DNA of 64,000 nt from Candidatus Poribacteria bacterium (GCA_018644665.1 JABGQA010000073.1:25205-89204), one strand, 5' to 3'; positions 44,196 to 53,079 are shown, counted from the stretch's first letter. Numbers and translations are program-made. Notes: generated by a model from the letters alone, not told the origin.

Positions 44196-44405
44196 AAAGC
44201 GTCAGGTTGCTTCCGCGGTACCACCCTCATTCGCGCCGCACGATTGGCGCGCTCTCGAACCCCGGTCACGGTGGGAACCGTCCCGCCCTACTACGTTGTT
44301 CAGGCGGGAAGCTCGCGGAGGAAATTCAGCGTCCGCTCCCGAAGGCGGCTCACAGCCAGGGGCCGCCTTTCTCTGCGCGGGAGAACCCGAACGCTTACTG
44401 GGCTC
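44153..44405 (-). ncRNA. T-box riboswitch (Phe) in the pheS leader
   Basis: Reading the minus strand, the invariant T-box sequence AATGAGGGTGGTACCGCGG lies at 44231-44213 and pairs with uncharged tRNA acceptor ends. Downstream, CGTCCCT and AGGGACG (within 44200-44170) form the terminator stem, ending in GTTTTCTTTTTG (44164-44153). Upstream (about 44405-44320) is a Stem I-like arm with AGTAAGCGT and ACGCTGAATTTCC; a TTC triplet in the second strand fits a phenylalanine specifier. The element fills the gap of about 300 bp between rplT and pheS. Low charged tRNA-Phe would prevent termination and raise pheS. Confidence 0.88.
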
Positions 44406-44425
44406 CGGTCATAGCCATGTCGGGC

Positions 44426-44794
44426 TTACGCTGCGGGAGCCTGCTGGTTGGCCTTCGCCAGTTCGGCGAGCTGCGCGAAGCCAGCCGCGTCGTTGACCGC
44501 CATGTCGGCAAGAACCTTGCGATCGAGTTCTACGCCCGCGTTCTTGAGGCCGTACATCATGCGGCTATACGACAGGTCGTGCAGACGCGACGCTGCGTTT
44601 ATACGCGCGATCCACAAGCGACGGAACTCGCGCTTGCGCGTACGACGGTCCCGGTACGAGTAATTCCACCCCTTCGCCACGGCCTCTTTCGCCGTCCGGA
44701 TCAGATTCTTCCGGCGGCCTCTATAGCCCTTGGCGTGGCGTAGTATGTTGTGCTTGCGATTGCGGGCCGCTACGCCCCGCTTAATACGCGGCAT
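44426..44794 (-). CDS. rplT: 50S ribosomal protein L20
   Basis: 122 residues, basic. Diagnostic segments: [71 protein letters not shown] and [15 protein letters not shown]. Part of the large ribosomal subunit assembly core. It follows rpmI by 21 bp. Confidence 0.98.
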   Translation of the reverse strand: MPRIKRGVAARNRKHNILRHAKGYRGRRKNLIRTAKEAVAKGWNYSYRDRRTRKREFRRLWIARINAASRLHDLSYSRMMYGLKNAGVELDRKVLADMAVNDAAGFAQLAELAKANQQAPAA

Positions 44795-44815
44795 CTGCTA
44801 GATCTCCGCCTCGCG

Positions 44816-45022
44816 CTACGCCTTGCTACCGTAAGGAAGGAGCCGCTCAACGCGCTTTTTGTCTGACTTGTGGACGTACGCAGGCTGGTCTAGGCGACGC
44901 TTCTGCGCCGGGCTCTTACGCTCGAAGTAGTGATTGTTACAGGCGTGGGCGCGCTTGAACTTGCCTTTGCCCGTCGAGCGGAACCGCTTCGCGGTGCCCT
45001 TGTGCGTCTTCATTTTCGGCAT
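44816..45022 (-). CDS. rpmI: 50S ribosomal protein L35
   Basis: 68 residues: MPKMKTHKGTAKRFRSTGKG and RAHACNNHYFERKSPAQKRR are typical of L35. ATG preceded by AGAGGTAGG. Normally infC comes just before this gene; here the promoter region and a divergent gene lie upstream instead. Confidence 0.97.
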   Translation of the reverse strand: MPKMKTHKGTAKRFRSTGKGKFKRAHACNNHYFERKSPAQKRRLDQPAYVHKSDKKRVERLLPYGSKA

Positions 45023-45057
45023 GGTATGGACCTACCTCTGGATCAATGACGGGTGGA

Positions 45058-45086
45058 AGTATAGCACAGGGCCGCCGCTCTGTCGC
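45058..45086 (-). promoter_or_regulatory. Promoter for rpmI-rplT
   Basis: Minus strand GCGACA (45086-45081), 17-bp spacer, then TGC-TATACT, an extended -10 at 45063-45058. The predicted leader is only about 28 nt, too short for the L20 autoregulatory leader known from E. coli and Bacillus. Confidence 0.65.
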
Positions 45087-45112
45087 GCCGCCACTGCACG
45101 TACGGCGGGTCG

Positions 45113-45142
45113 TTGAATCATCGCCGGGCGCGCGGGTAAGCT
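45113..45142 (+). promoter_or_regulatory. Possible promoter for the lipoprotein gene
   Basis: TTGAAT (45113-45118), 18-bp spacer, TAAGCT (45137-45142), about 75 bp before the ATG at 45218. Confidence 0.4.
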
Positions 45143-45217
45143 TTACTCAGCCTCAGCACGTTGATTGGCAAGGCGTCAACCCCACGCGACAGCGCCTCAC
45201 CAGATGGGACTCCATAC

Positions 45218-46240
45218 ATGATACGCGCCGCGTCTGCCGTGGCATATGCAGCGACCGTGATGTTCCTGCTGGGGTGTGGCGACAGCATTGAGGGCAACAC
45301 GGCGCCGAACATCCTCGTCCTCGTCGCGGAACCCGAGTACCCGGCTCCCGGCGATGCCGTCGGCATCCGGTTCGATATCCTGGACCTCGACGGCGACCGG
45401 GTGCGGCTGACTTGGGACATCTCCGGCGGTGAGATCTTCGTTGAGGACGGCAAGTACTTCTGGCGCGCGCCCGACGAGGAAGGCGAGCACCAGGTCACGC
45501 TCAGGGCCAACGACGGCCAGGACGTGGACAGCAAGACGGTGGACATCCTCGTGTGGCGTCCACGGGAAGGCAACTACTACCCACTGGCCGTTGGCAACAA
45601 GTGGACCTACATCGACGAGAACGACGAGACCGTGACGCGTGAGGTCGTCGCAACCATCGAGATCGAGAACACGGAGCCGACCGTCACGTCGTACGTCATC
45701 GAAACCGCGACAACCGATCCCGGCGTGCCGGACGGTGTGGTTAACTTCGCGTACGTCGGACGTGTGGAGGACGGGATCGACCAACACGCCGTGAACGTCA
45801 TCTTCGGATCCGGCGACACGTTGATCTTCGATCCGTATCTGCCCCTGTACCAATGGCCGCTCATACCTGGCAAGGAGTGGACTGCGCATTTCCAGGCGAG
45901 CGTTCAGGACGGCTTCTTCGTCGGTGAGGGCACCGCGACCTACCGCGTAATCGATGAGTCGACACTGACGACGGCGGCGGGGACGTTCGAGCACGTCTTC
46001 CAGATTGAGGAGACGTTCGTGTGGAAGCTGGGCGAATGGGATCTGGACACGACCGTGGCGAGGAAGTGGATCGCGCCGAACGTTGGCATCGTCAAGATCG
46101 ACCAGACACAGACGCGCGGCGAGCAGACCCAACACACTGCCGTCGACCTCATCTCGCGCGAGTTGCGCCCGGACACGAGCTTCGACCACATCCCGCCACC
46201 CGAGCCCGCAGCGGCCGGCCGGTTCATCGCGGCCCGCTGA
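45218..46240 (+). CDS. Predicted lipoprotein with PKD-like domain
   Basis: 340 residues. The N-terminus is a lipoprotein signal with lipobox FLLGC (cysteine at residue 20). Then a beta-rich Ig/PKD-like domain (about 30-110; ISGGEIFVEDGKYFWRAP, HQVTLRANDG), and a C-terminal domain beginning YYPLAVGNKWTYIDEN, a start seen in many secreted proteins of unknown function. It is probably anchored at the cell envelope. The ATG chosen puts the lipobox at normal distance; a longer frame begins at 45161. Confidence 0.75.
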   Translation: MIRAASAVAYAATVMFLLGCGDSIEGNTAPNILVLVAEPEYPAPGDAVGIRFDILDLDGDRVRLTWDISGGEIFVEDGKYFWRAPDEEGEHQVTLRANDGQDVDSKTVDILVWRPREGNYYPLAVGNKWTYIDENDETVTREVVATIEIENTEPTVTSYVIETATTDPGVPDGVVNFAYVGRVEDGIDQHAVNVIFGSGDTLIFDPYLPLYQWPLIPGKEWTAHFQASVQDGFFVGEGTATYRVIDESTLTTAAGTFEHVFQIEETFVWKLGEWDLDTTVARKWIAPNVGIVKIDQTQTRGEQTQHTAVDLISRELRPDTSFDHIPPPEPAAAGRFIAAR

Positions 46241-46342
46241 GGCGCAAAGGCTCGGCCGGTCCGCCGGCCCCGCCTGCGGACGCGACGCCAACTGCCACGG
46301 TGACGGCCCGGAACAACGCGGGCGATCCCGCCGCACGGGGGC

Positions 46343-48115
46343 TCACCTTTCCGGCCGCGGTATGACGCGGGCGTCCTCCAGCGTGCGGTCGACCTCGGCG
46401 AACTGCACCGGGGTGATGACGAAGGCGTCCGCGTCGCCGTCGATCTGGCCGCGCACGCCGTCGGCGCCGCCAGTCCAGAACGTGTAAGTGGCTCGCTCGA
46501 GGTTCTTCCGCACGAGAGTGATCCCGAGCGCAGGCGCTCCCCTGTCTCCTGAAGCCGCGGGTGCGAACTTCCCTACAGTCATCCCGTTCAAGGCGAGCAG
46601 AATGCCGTCGACCACCGCGTTATCCGCCTGCTCAACGACTGGGTCCGAGATGCGCCACACAACACCTTGTCTCGTGAACGCGACCAGGTCGCGTCCGCGG
46701 AGGAGCTCGATCCGGCGCACGTCAATGGAGTCGATGGCCGGCAGCACGCGGTCACGGAGCCCGGCGGCGCCGACCAGCCAGCCTGCGGCGGCGGCGTCTT
46801 TGACGAGCGCGACGGACGCGGACTCGTTGACCCGCACTGCCGTCGTACCGCCTGCTCGCGCGCCGAACGACAGGATGGTTGCCTGAGCGCGGCCAGGACT
46901 GTCATAGAGCGCGACGGTGAGGCGCGGGTCGGTGAGGGCGTATGGGCCCAATGCGGCATCGGTTGCCGGCAGGATCTCCTCGGCCTCCAGCGCGTCCAGC
47001 TCGAATAGCAGTTCGTCTATGCGCGAGGAATCGGCGCGTGCGTCGCGAGGCTCGACGATATGCCACGCCGCTTCGGCGAGGGTAGAGCGCTTCTCCAGTG
47101 CGTATCGGGTGTCGCCGTACGCGACCTCTACGCGGTGTGTCTCCGAGCGCTGGAAATCCGCGATCCGTCGGTTCCGCCAGTCCAACGCCCGGCTGGGCAG
47201 CGCCGACAGGAGGTCGGGGCTCACCTCGTAAACGCTGCTGGCATCGATGCTTGCGACCCGTATTCGGCCGTCGGGCCCGTTCGGCTCGCGCGACACACGG
47301 ATGGCACGATCGCCGCCCTCGATGAGGCCGACCCGTACGTCTGTGACTGCGGGCCCGAGGTCGTACCCCAGGATGTCGGCTTCGCTGTCCGCGACGAACA
47401 CCGCGGCCTTCGTCTCCAGTAGCGCGTCGAGCGTCAGGCCTATCGCGTCCTGATCCGCGGTGGCGTCTGCTGGCGACGATATGCGCCATGGCGCGACAGC
47501 GTCTTCGCGCGTCGCGACGATCTCCTCGCCGCGATCGCCCCACCCCACGGACACGGCACGCACGTCTCGCTTCCTGAACGACATGACCGAGCGGTCGCGA
47601 AGCTCTGCGGGCGTACGCATGACCTCGTCGAGCACCCACGCTTGCATGAGGAGGGCCTCGTCGTCCTGTTCTTCCTTCGCGTACAGCGAGTAGCTGACGC
47701 CCTTGTTCCCGAAGAGGAAACGCTTGGTTTGCCCTGCGTACTCGACCGTCAGGCTTACCGTGGGCGCGCCGAAGCCGTACTCCTCGCGCGTCGGCCCGAT
47801 TCGCTCTCGGATGTTCCGGTCCAGAACTCGGAGGAGGTCCTGCGCGCCGCTCTCGAGGGCGGGCGCGTCCACGGGCGCGGCAAGGCGCCATCCGCCGGAC
47901 TCCCTCACGATGGTGATGTCGGGCATGGTCGGGTCGGCATACTCGACGACGGCCTTAGTTATGTCGTCGAAGGCGATGCCGTACTCCTCGCCTAGCGTTG
48001 GCTGCGGTTCGTCGCTATCAGGCGCTTCCGGGCGCCAGACGAACACCGCGACGAGGAGGGCGCCGAACGCGACGGCCAATAGCACTAGGAGGCGCAGGGT
48101 ACGTCGTGTGTTCAT
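46343..48115 (-). CDS. DUF4340 domain protein
   Basis: 590 residues. One N-terminal membrane anchor (LLVLLAVAFGALLVAVFVW) precedes repeated beta-rich DUF4340 units: VVEYADPTMPDITIVRESGGWRLAAPVDAPA, then similar elements around WRISSPADATAD and WHIVEPRDARAD. In other bacteria DUF4340 genes follow GldG/ABC-type auxiliary membrane genes, but no such gene is here. It is the last gene of the minus-strand membrane cassette, 106 bp after its neighbour. The start is the Met at 48115, which opens directly into the anchor. Confidence 0.82.
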   Translation of the reverse strand: MNTRRTLRLLVLLAVAFGALLVAVFVWRPEAPDSDEPQPTLGEEYGIAFDDITKAVVEYADPTMPDITIVRESGGWRLAAPVDAPALESGAQDLLRVLDRNIRERIGPTREEYGFGAPTVSLTVEYAGQTKRFLFGNKGVSYSLYAKEEQDDEALLMQAWVLDEVMRTPAELRDRSVMSFRKRDVRAVSVGWGDRGEEIVATREDAVAPWRISSPADATADQDAIGLTLDALLETKAAVFVADSEADILGYDLGPAVTDVRVGLIEGGDRAIRVSREPNGPDGRIRVASIDASSVYEVSPDLLSALPSRALDWRNRRIADFQRSETHRVEVAYGDTRYALEKRSTLAEAAWHIVEPRDARADSSRIDELLFELDALEAEEILPATDAALGPYALTDPRLTVALYDSPGRAQATILSFGARAGGTTAVRVNESASVALVKDAAAAGWLVGAAGLRDRVLPAIDSIDVRRIELLRGRDLVAFTRQGVVWRISDPVVEQADNAVVDGILLALNGMTVGKFAPAASGDRGAPALGITLVRKNLERATYTFWTGGADGVRGQIDGDADAFVITPVQFAEVDRTLEDARVIPRPER

Positions 48116-48221
48116 GGGCGAGGATTCCACGCACGGGCACGGTGGCCCGGGAACGGGGTCTAGCCGCGACAGCATCGCCGTTGGGATGATACTGGCTCGG
48201 AGCCGAGACGCGGAAGCGGCT

Positions 48222-48860
48222 TCAGGTGGGCAGGATGTGCAGCCATGTGCCGAAGAGGAACTGCAGCCGACCGATGAGGATGGTGAAGCGGGAGATCACC
48301 ATGTTGCCGTAGACGGCGCCGAACCCAAGCATGAGGAAGACGACACCGACGCGTGACACCGCATTCAACGCGGCTCCGCGCCGTACTGTCATCATGAAGT
48401 ACACGAGCACACTCGTCGTCCCCACCAGCACAATTAGCGCGTTGATGATCGCCCACGCCGAGCCAGCGGACCCTACGCCCTGTATCGTGGAGAGCGCCTG
48501 GGGAAACAGACGCGCCTGGATCGCCGCAGGAAGCGTTTGGCCGGCGGCGTACCCGATCGCTATACCGCACGGTATGCGCGCCAACCAGCCGAAGCGCGGT
48601 ACGAAGGGAGCCATAAAGAGCATGGCGAGCAGCGTGAAGAGGATCGTCCATGCGGCGGATGTCGCGTCTTTCGGGGCTGTGATTCCCTTCCACACGACGG
48701 GGATGAGCACCGTATAAAGGGCTGCCAGCACAGTGACCCCGGTAGCCACGCCCACCATGAGGTGTTCCGCGACCCGGTACACCGCGTTCTCGCGGTACAG
48801 GAAGCTGAACATCGCCAAACTCAGGATCGCGGCAACCCAGACGCTCAACTCGGTCGACAT
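48222..48860 (-). CDS. Unknown polytopic membrane protein (cassette gene 4)
   Basis: 212 residues with about six or seven helices. FLYRENAVYRVAEHLMVGVATG and a conserved-looking GWLARIPCGIAIGYAAGQTLP are the notable stretches. I do not recognise a named family. The ATG overlaps the stop of the preceding gene by one base (TAATG), so translation is coupled. Start 12 codons into the longer frame was chosen for that overlap. Confidence 0.7.
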   Translation of the reverse strand: MSTELSVWVAAILSLAMFSFLYRENAVYRVAEHLMVGVATGVTVLAALYTVLIPVVWKGITAPKDATSAAWTILFTLLAMLFMAPFVPRFGWLARIPCGIAIGYAAGQTLPAAIQARLFPQALSTIQGVGSAGSAWAIINALIVLVGTTSVLVYFMMTVRRGAALNAVSRVGVVFLMLGFGAVYGNMVISRFTILIGRLQFLFGTWLHILPT

Positions 48861-49705
48861 TACGCGGCCTCCTGCGTGTCGCGCCGTGTTGCCCAATGGC
48901 CGATATTCGCCAGCGCGATGAAGGCCAGCATCAACAGATGACCGAGAAACAGGACACTCATCTTGGATGACGCGTCGGGTTCGAGGCCGCCGTAAGCCTT
49001 CGTCACCATCGTCTCGTAATCGGCGGCTCCGCGCGTGCTACGCAGCAGGCCCGTGATCTGACCGCTGGCCAGGTACGGGTATTGACCGGTCACGATCGCG
49101 CCGGTGGCGCCGGTGCAGAGCTTGAGGCCGAATTGGGCGTTGGCGAAGTCGACCCACTTTTCATAGTGCTTGCTACCGGTCATCTCCACCGCGAGGGCGA
49201 TATCGGCGAGCCCCGTTACGCCGTCCATGGCCGCCACCGAGTCCGTCGGCACGGTCTCGCCGTCGACCTCGACTTCGGTGAACATCCCGGCGATGGACGT
49301 GCCCATCTCCATGATCGCCGCGGTGATGTCCGGCTTGTACCCAAGGAAGACGTAGTCCTTACCTTCGACCTTGCCAAGTTGGGCGCCGACGGCGTCGAGC
49401 ATCGCGGAAGCCAGGGGCGCCCCGGACGAGTCAAACGACACGACCAGGACACGCGCGTCACGTCTGAAGGCGTGGTGGAGAGCGGCTCGTGACATCGGGT
49501 CGAGTTCGGCCCGGCTGCTGACACCGTAGTCCATAGCTACGAGGACGGCTTCCCCCGCGGCGACGGATTCGACGGCGTCGAACACCTTGCGGGCCTCGCT
49601 GGACGGCGGCAAAGGTATGACTGGACGTAGGACCAGACCGAGGAACAGCACCAAGGCGACCCCAAGGAAGATGATCCGGCGGTCGATGTTCAGGAGTTTC
49701 TGCAT
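48860..49705 (-). CDS. Unknown membrane-anchored protein (cassette gene 3)
   Basis: 281 residues: an N-terminal membrane helix (IIFLGVALVLFLGLVL), a soluble domain of about 210 residues with alternating strands (VLVAMDYGVSSRAELDP, VLVVSFDSSGAPLASAML, KDYVFLGYKPDI), and a C-terminal helix (LFLGHLLMLAFIALANIG). The soluble part looks like an alpha/beta fold on the outer face. Family not recognised. It lies between two membrane genes in the same operon. Confidence 0.7.
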   Translation of the reverse strand: MQKLLNIDRRIIFLGVALVLFLGLVLRPVIPLPPSSEARKVFDAVESVAAGEAVLVAMDYGVSSRAELDPMSRAALHHAFRRDARVLVVSFDSSGAPLASAMLDAVGAQLGKVEGKDYVFLGYKPDITAAIMEMGTSIAGMFTEVEVDGETVPTDSVAAMDGVTGLADIALAVEMTGSKHYEKWVDFANAQFGLKLCTGATGAIVTGQYPYLASGQITGLLRSTRGAADYETMVTKAYGGLEPDASSKMSVLFLGHLLMLAFIALANIGHWATRRDTQEAA

Positions 49706-49712
49706 GGTCCTA

Positions 49713-50327
49713 TCACCCGCGCCCCACGAAGCTGCGTTCTAGCCCCATGAGAATACGGACCGACTGCGCCATGATGCCAAGCGCGACGCCGAAGCCGATG
49801 CCGCGCTGCATCGCCATGGCGGGCACGCTTAGGAGCCATCCCTCGGCCGAGGCCCCGCCTGGGCCTGGGAGAGAGACCACGGCATTGCCCAACAGGACGA
49901 CGACCGCCGCCACGAGTAGCACGGTGGCCTCCATGGTCCGCGCGCGGAACGCTCGGTATGCCGCCGAGGCTATGAAGAATGCGAGGAATGCGAATACCGA
50001 CTGCTGGAGCGGCCCATATATGTTGCGGTAGACCCACATGAACCGTGGGCCGCCAAACTTCGCATCTGCGATGCCCAGCCCTACAGTCGCAAAGAGCGCC
50101 GCCAGCATCACCGCGCTATACAGCGCCGACGAATGCTTCCGCGCGATCCGCGCGGAATGCAGTCGGATCAGCCCGACCACGGCGGGCACGGCGGCGAACG
50201 CGCCGAATATCTGTAGTCCTCGGTTGACCCCGGAGCCATACGCGCCGGCCAGTCGCGGCGAGAAGAACGCTGCGGCCATCAGCACCACCATCGCGCTCGC
50301 CAGGGCCAGGGGTAGTCGCGTGCGCAT
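49713..50327 (-). CDS. Unknown polytopic membrane protein (cassette gene 2)
   Basis: 204 residues with about six helices; a loop GGPRFMWVYRNIYGPLQQSVFAFLAFF is distinctive. Its C-terminal AMQRGIGFGVALGIMAQSVRILMGLERSF suggests a tightly packed helix. Not assigned to a family. Separated by 6 and 7 bp from its neighbours. Confidence 0.68.
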   Translation of the reverse strand: MRTRLPLALASAMVVLMAAAFFSPRLAGAYGSGVNRGLQIFGAFAAVPAVVGLIRLHSARIARKHSSALYSAVMLAALFATVGLGIADAKFGGPRFMWVYRNIYGPLQQSVFAFLAFFIASAAYRAFRARTMEATVLLVAAVVVLLGNAVVSLPGPGGASAEGWLLSVPAMAMQRGIGFGVALGIMAQSVRILMGLERSFVGRG

Positions 50328-50333
50328 CGGACG

Positions 50334-51173
50334 TTAGCCTCCCAGTACCGTGCGCAGCCACTCTACGCGAGCGAGTTCCAACACGATGCCCACGGCTACC
50401 AGCGCTAGGACGGCGACCCTCCCGAGGTCGACGCCGCGCAGACTGCCTAGCAGTTGCGCATCCTCCGAGATGGCTGCGCCGGCTCCGTAGAGTTCCTCGC
50501 CGATGAGCGTGTGATCACACGTGGTGACGAAGAACGGCAACTGGGTTTCCTTGTCGGTCCCCGCAATCATCATCGCGCCAGCGCGACTGCCCGTCTCGCC
50601 GAAGATCAGTGACTCGGCCGAGAACTCGCCCTGTAGGAAGACGGTGGCCGGATGCTCGCGTTCGATAACACCGTTAACGGCCGCGGTGTACGCCAGTTGG
50701 CGGTTGGAGACGAAAAAGACGTCGTCAGGCACGAACTGGTCGTGGCGGCCGGCTTGCCGGTAGGCCTCCTCGACCGTCTCGATCGCGATGCGCGTCACGA
50801 TGGTGTCGATGCACGGCACAATCAGGCGCGCGCCCGTTTCTGCGCACTTCTCGGCGACCAGCCGCAGCACACTCAAGCCAGCCACTGTGCCAGGTTTCGT
50901 GATGGACTGCGTGCCGGTCACGAACACGACGGGGCGGCCCATTTCCACGGCGCGGCCAATAGCATCCTCTGCAGCCACCAGGCCCGCGATCGGACGCGTC
51001 TCAATGGCCCGACCAGCGCGGCCCTGCAGGATGCCCGCCGCCACGAGGGCGCCGACGGCTAACACTCCGACGAGAATCCATCCCCCATCGGGTCTGAACC
51101 AGGTCGGCGCGTCCTGAGCCATCGTCGTCAGCGGCAACAACAGGAGCCATGCCGCGAGTGCGTGTCTCTTCAA
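50334..51173 (-). CDS. DUF6754-like membrane protein (cassette gene 1)
   Basis: 279 residues: signal-like N-terminus (WLLLLPLTTMAQ), one membrane helix (WILVGVLAVGALVAAGILQG), an extramembrane alpha/beta domain with LVAAEDAIGRAVEMGRPVVFVTG, FVSNRQLAYTAAVNGVIERE and AGAMMIAGTDKETQLPFFV, and two further hydrophobic segments at the end. The LVAAEDAIGRAVEMGRP region resembles DUF6754; the match is from memory and needs a profile search. First gene of the four-gene membrane cassette. Confidence 0.65.
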   Translation of the reverse strand: MKRHALAAWLLLLPLTTMAQDAPTWFRPDGGWILVGVLAVGALVAAGILQGRAGRAIETRPIAGLVAAEDAIGRAVEMGRPVVFVTGTQSITKPGTVAGLSVLRLVAEKCAETGARLIVPCIDTIVTRIAIETVEEAYRQAGRHDQFVPDDVFFVSNRQLAYTAAVNGVIEREHPATVFLQGEFSAESLIFGETGSRAGAMMIAGTDKETQLPFFVTTCDHTLIGEELYGAGAAISEDAQLLGSLRGVDLGRVAVLALVAVGIVLELARVEWLRTVLGG

Positions 51174-51293
51174 GATCCCATCCCCGCAACCGTTAGGTCC
51201 GCCGAGGCACCGCCGCGTAGCATGGCATGGGGACGCAAACGACGCAACCCCACGTTCGTGGCGTTGCGTCGTCGGCTCGCTCTCGACCGGTGA

Positions 51294-52844
51294 TCAGGCG
51301 CCGGCGCCTTCGCGCAGCGCGCCGATGCGGTCTTCAAGATGTGCGACCAGGGGCGTGTCGCCTATCCGCTTGTCGTCCGCGACCACAGACTTGATCGTCG
51401 CCTCCAGTTCGTCCAGCACTCCCATGGCGGCTTCGGAGTCGCTCTGCGCGTTGTGCAGGAGGACCCAGGCGAATGCGACCTGACCACGTCGATCCAACTC
51501 GCGTACGGCGCTCTTGAGCGCCGGCACGCGTTCGGTGTCCCGGAGGACGGCCTCGGCATCGACGAGACGCTTCTCCAAGACGGCGATCTCGCCCAGAAGC
51601 CGTTGGCAGGTGACGCGCAGGTGATTGCCATCGTCGGTGTCCGGCAACTCGAGCCGAAGCGCCGCGTTCGGATGCTTCTTGGCTTGTGTCAACCTGTCAC
51701 GGCCAATCAGCAGCACGCCTGTCACCGCGGACAGGTGCGCCTCCTGCGCGTCCGGCAGCTCAATCCGCACCCGCATCGACCGGACTCGGCTGAGCCAGTT
51801 GCGCGCCTCCTCCTCGCGATCCATCCGCAAGGCGGCGTCGAAGGCGGAGATCTCCATGCGAATCAGGCACAGCGACTTGTCGTCTTGAGGGCCAGGTAGG
51901 GTGGATGAACGCCACAGCTTTATCGTCTCGTTGGCGCCCGCGATGACATCATCGTTGCGCCACAGTGCGAGGTAGCCGGACGTGGCGTCCGTGCGGCAGC
52001 GGGCGATGGCGAACGCCGGTATGTCCTTGACCCGCAACGCCTTGTGCAGCGTCTCGACCATGCCGATCGTGTCGCCTTCGTCCGAGTCGATTGATGATAT
52101 GTGCCAGAGCGCGCACGCCTGCCCAGCCGCGTCGTCGACGGCGGCAGCGTACTCGTGGGCCTGGTTGTATAGGCGTCGCGCGCCCGGCAGGTCGCCCTCT
52201 TCATGGTGGCACAGCGCGAGATGCAGGACTGAAAGGTAGCGGAGGCGCTGCGGGTACGCCTCTGCGGTTTCGGTGGACATGCGGGAGCAGAGGTCGGCGA
52301 AGCTGGCTTTGGCCGCCGACCGGCCCTTGGCGTGACGTGTATAGTAGGCCTCGTAGAAATCGGACCACGCCTGCATCTTTAGAGGGAATCGCTCGGGGTC
52401 GGATCTGACCTGATCTATCAGGCTGCGCGGGACCTTAGTTTCCGCGGCCGACACACTGACCTGGGCGCCGAAGTGGTAGAGGGTGTCTTCCTCAGGGTCG
52501 GGCAGGGCCGGAGCGCGTAGGAGCGCTTCCATCAGCGCATCGTCGGTGTCCTGGACCATGATGTTGGTCCGCATGGACTGCGGGATGTAGTCGGGGGCAG
52601 ATGGGCTCTCGAACAACGCGCGCTTCTGCGCCTCGGGGATCGGCTGCGCCAGGAAGCGCAGGTAGTTAAGATCTTCCTCGAACAGCCGGGCCGTGCGCTG
52701 CACGAGCTTGTCAGATGGGTGGCGCTTCGTGCTCTCGAGGAGGCTGATGAACTGAGGGCTCACCTCGAGCCGTTCGGCCAACTCTTGCATCGTCAACCCC
52801 TGTGACAGTCGTTCGTGTCGCAGGTACTCCCCAAAGTGGAGCAT
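51294..52844 (-). CDS. XRE-family HTH regulator with TPR sensor region
   Basis: 516 residues. An N-terminal XRE helix-turn-helix (about 5-60: LRHERLSQGLTMQELAERLEVSPQFISLLES) is joined to an all-helical region of about 400 residues with weak TPR-like repeats, as in RRNPP-like or starvation-response regulators. It may bind a peptide or protein ligand. ATG 52844 follows GAGGAGAATATCCG; the longer frame covers intergenic sequence. Likely autoregulated: a perfect palindrome lies upstream. Confidence 0.82.
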   Translation of the reverse strand: MLHFGEYLRHERLSQGLTMQELAERLEVSPQFISLLESTKRHPSDKLVQRTARLFEEDLNYLRFLAQPIPEAQKRALFESPSAPDYIPQSMRTNIMVQDTDDALMEALLRAPALPDPEEDTLYHFGAQVSVSAAETKVPRSLIDQVRSDPERFPLKMQAWSDFYEAYYTRHAKGRSAAKASFADLCSRMSTETAEAYPQRLRYLSVLHLALCHHEEGDLPGARRLYNQAHEYAAAVDDAAGQACALWHISSIDSDEGDTIGMVETLHKALRVKDIPAFAIARCRTDATSGYLALWRNDDVIAGANETIKLWRSSTLPGPQDDKSLCLIRMEISAFDAALRMDREEEARNWLSRVRSMRVRIELPDAQEAHLSAVTGVLLIGRDRLTQAKKHPNAALRLELPDTDDGNHLRVTCQRLLGEIAVLEKRLVDAEAVLRDTERVPALKSAVRELDRRGQVAFAWVLLHNAQSDSEAAMGVLDELEATIKSVVADDKRIGDTPLVAHLEDRIGALREGAGA

Positions 52845-52913
52845 CGGATATTCTCCTCGCGGCGGTTCCGACGGCGCGCCGCGCCGCCAACCCGGGATTG
52901 AACCACAGTTTTT

Positions 52914-52923
52914 CACACGTGTG
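52914..52923. promoter_or_regulatory. Candidate operator palindrome upstream of the XRE regulator
   Basis: CACACGTGTG, a perfect 10-bp palindrome in a locally A/T-richer patch (AGTTTTTCACACG), 70 bp before the regulator start. The rest of the 389-bp gap 52845-53233 shows promoters on each strand but no gene. Confidence 0.4.
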
Positions 52924-53049
52924 GGTTGAGAACGGCGAGGCACAGCCTCAGACGCGCCCTTTCCCGTCACCGACGCCGCTGAGGCGCCGTCCCGTGCGTG
53001 CGCCGCCCGCCCGTCGTTCCCATGCGCCGGCCGCAACGGTGCACACATA

Positions 53050-53079
53050 AGTATAGGATACAGTCTGCCCGACCGGCAA
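53050..53079 (-). promoter_or_regulatory. Promoter for the XRE regulator
   Basis: Minus strand TTGCCG (53079-53074), 18-bp spacer, TATACT (53055-53050). It would give a leader of about 200 nt that includes the palindrome. Confidence 0.45.

Noticed and set aside
45023..45057. L20-binding autoregulatory leader before rpmI
   Set aside because: The predicted leader is about 28 nt with no long-range pairing, too short for the known structure.
46254..46269. GGCCGG-TCCG-CCGGCC hairpin between convergent genes as a terminator
   Set aside because: Six-bp stem without a U-tract; such repeats are frequent by chance at this GC content.
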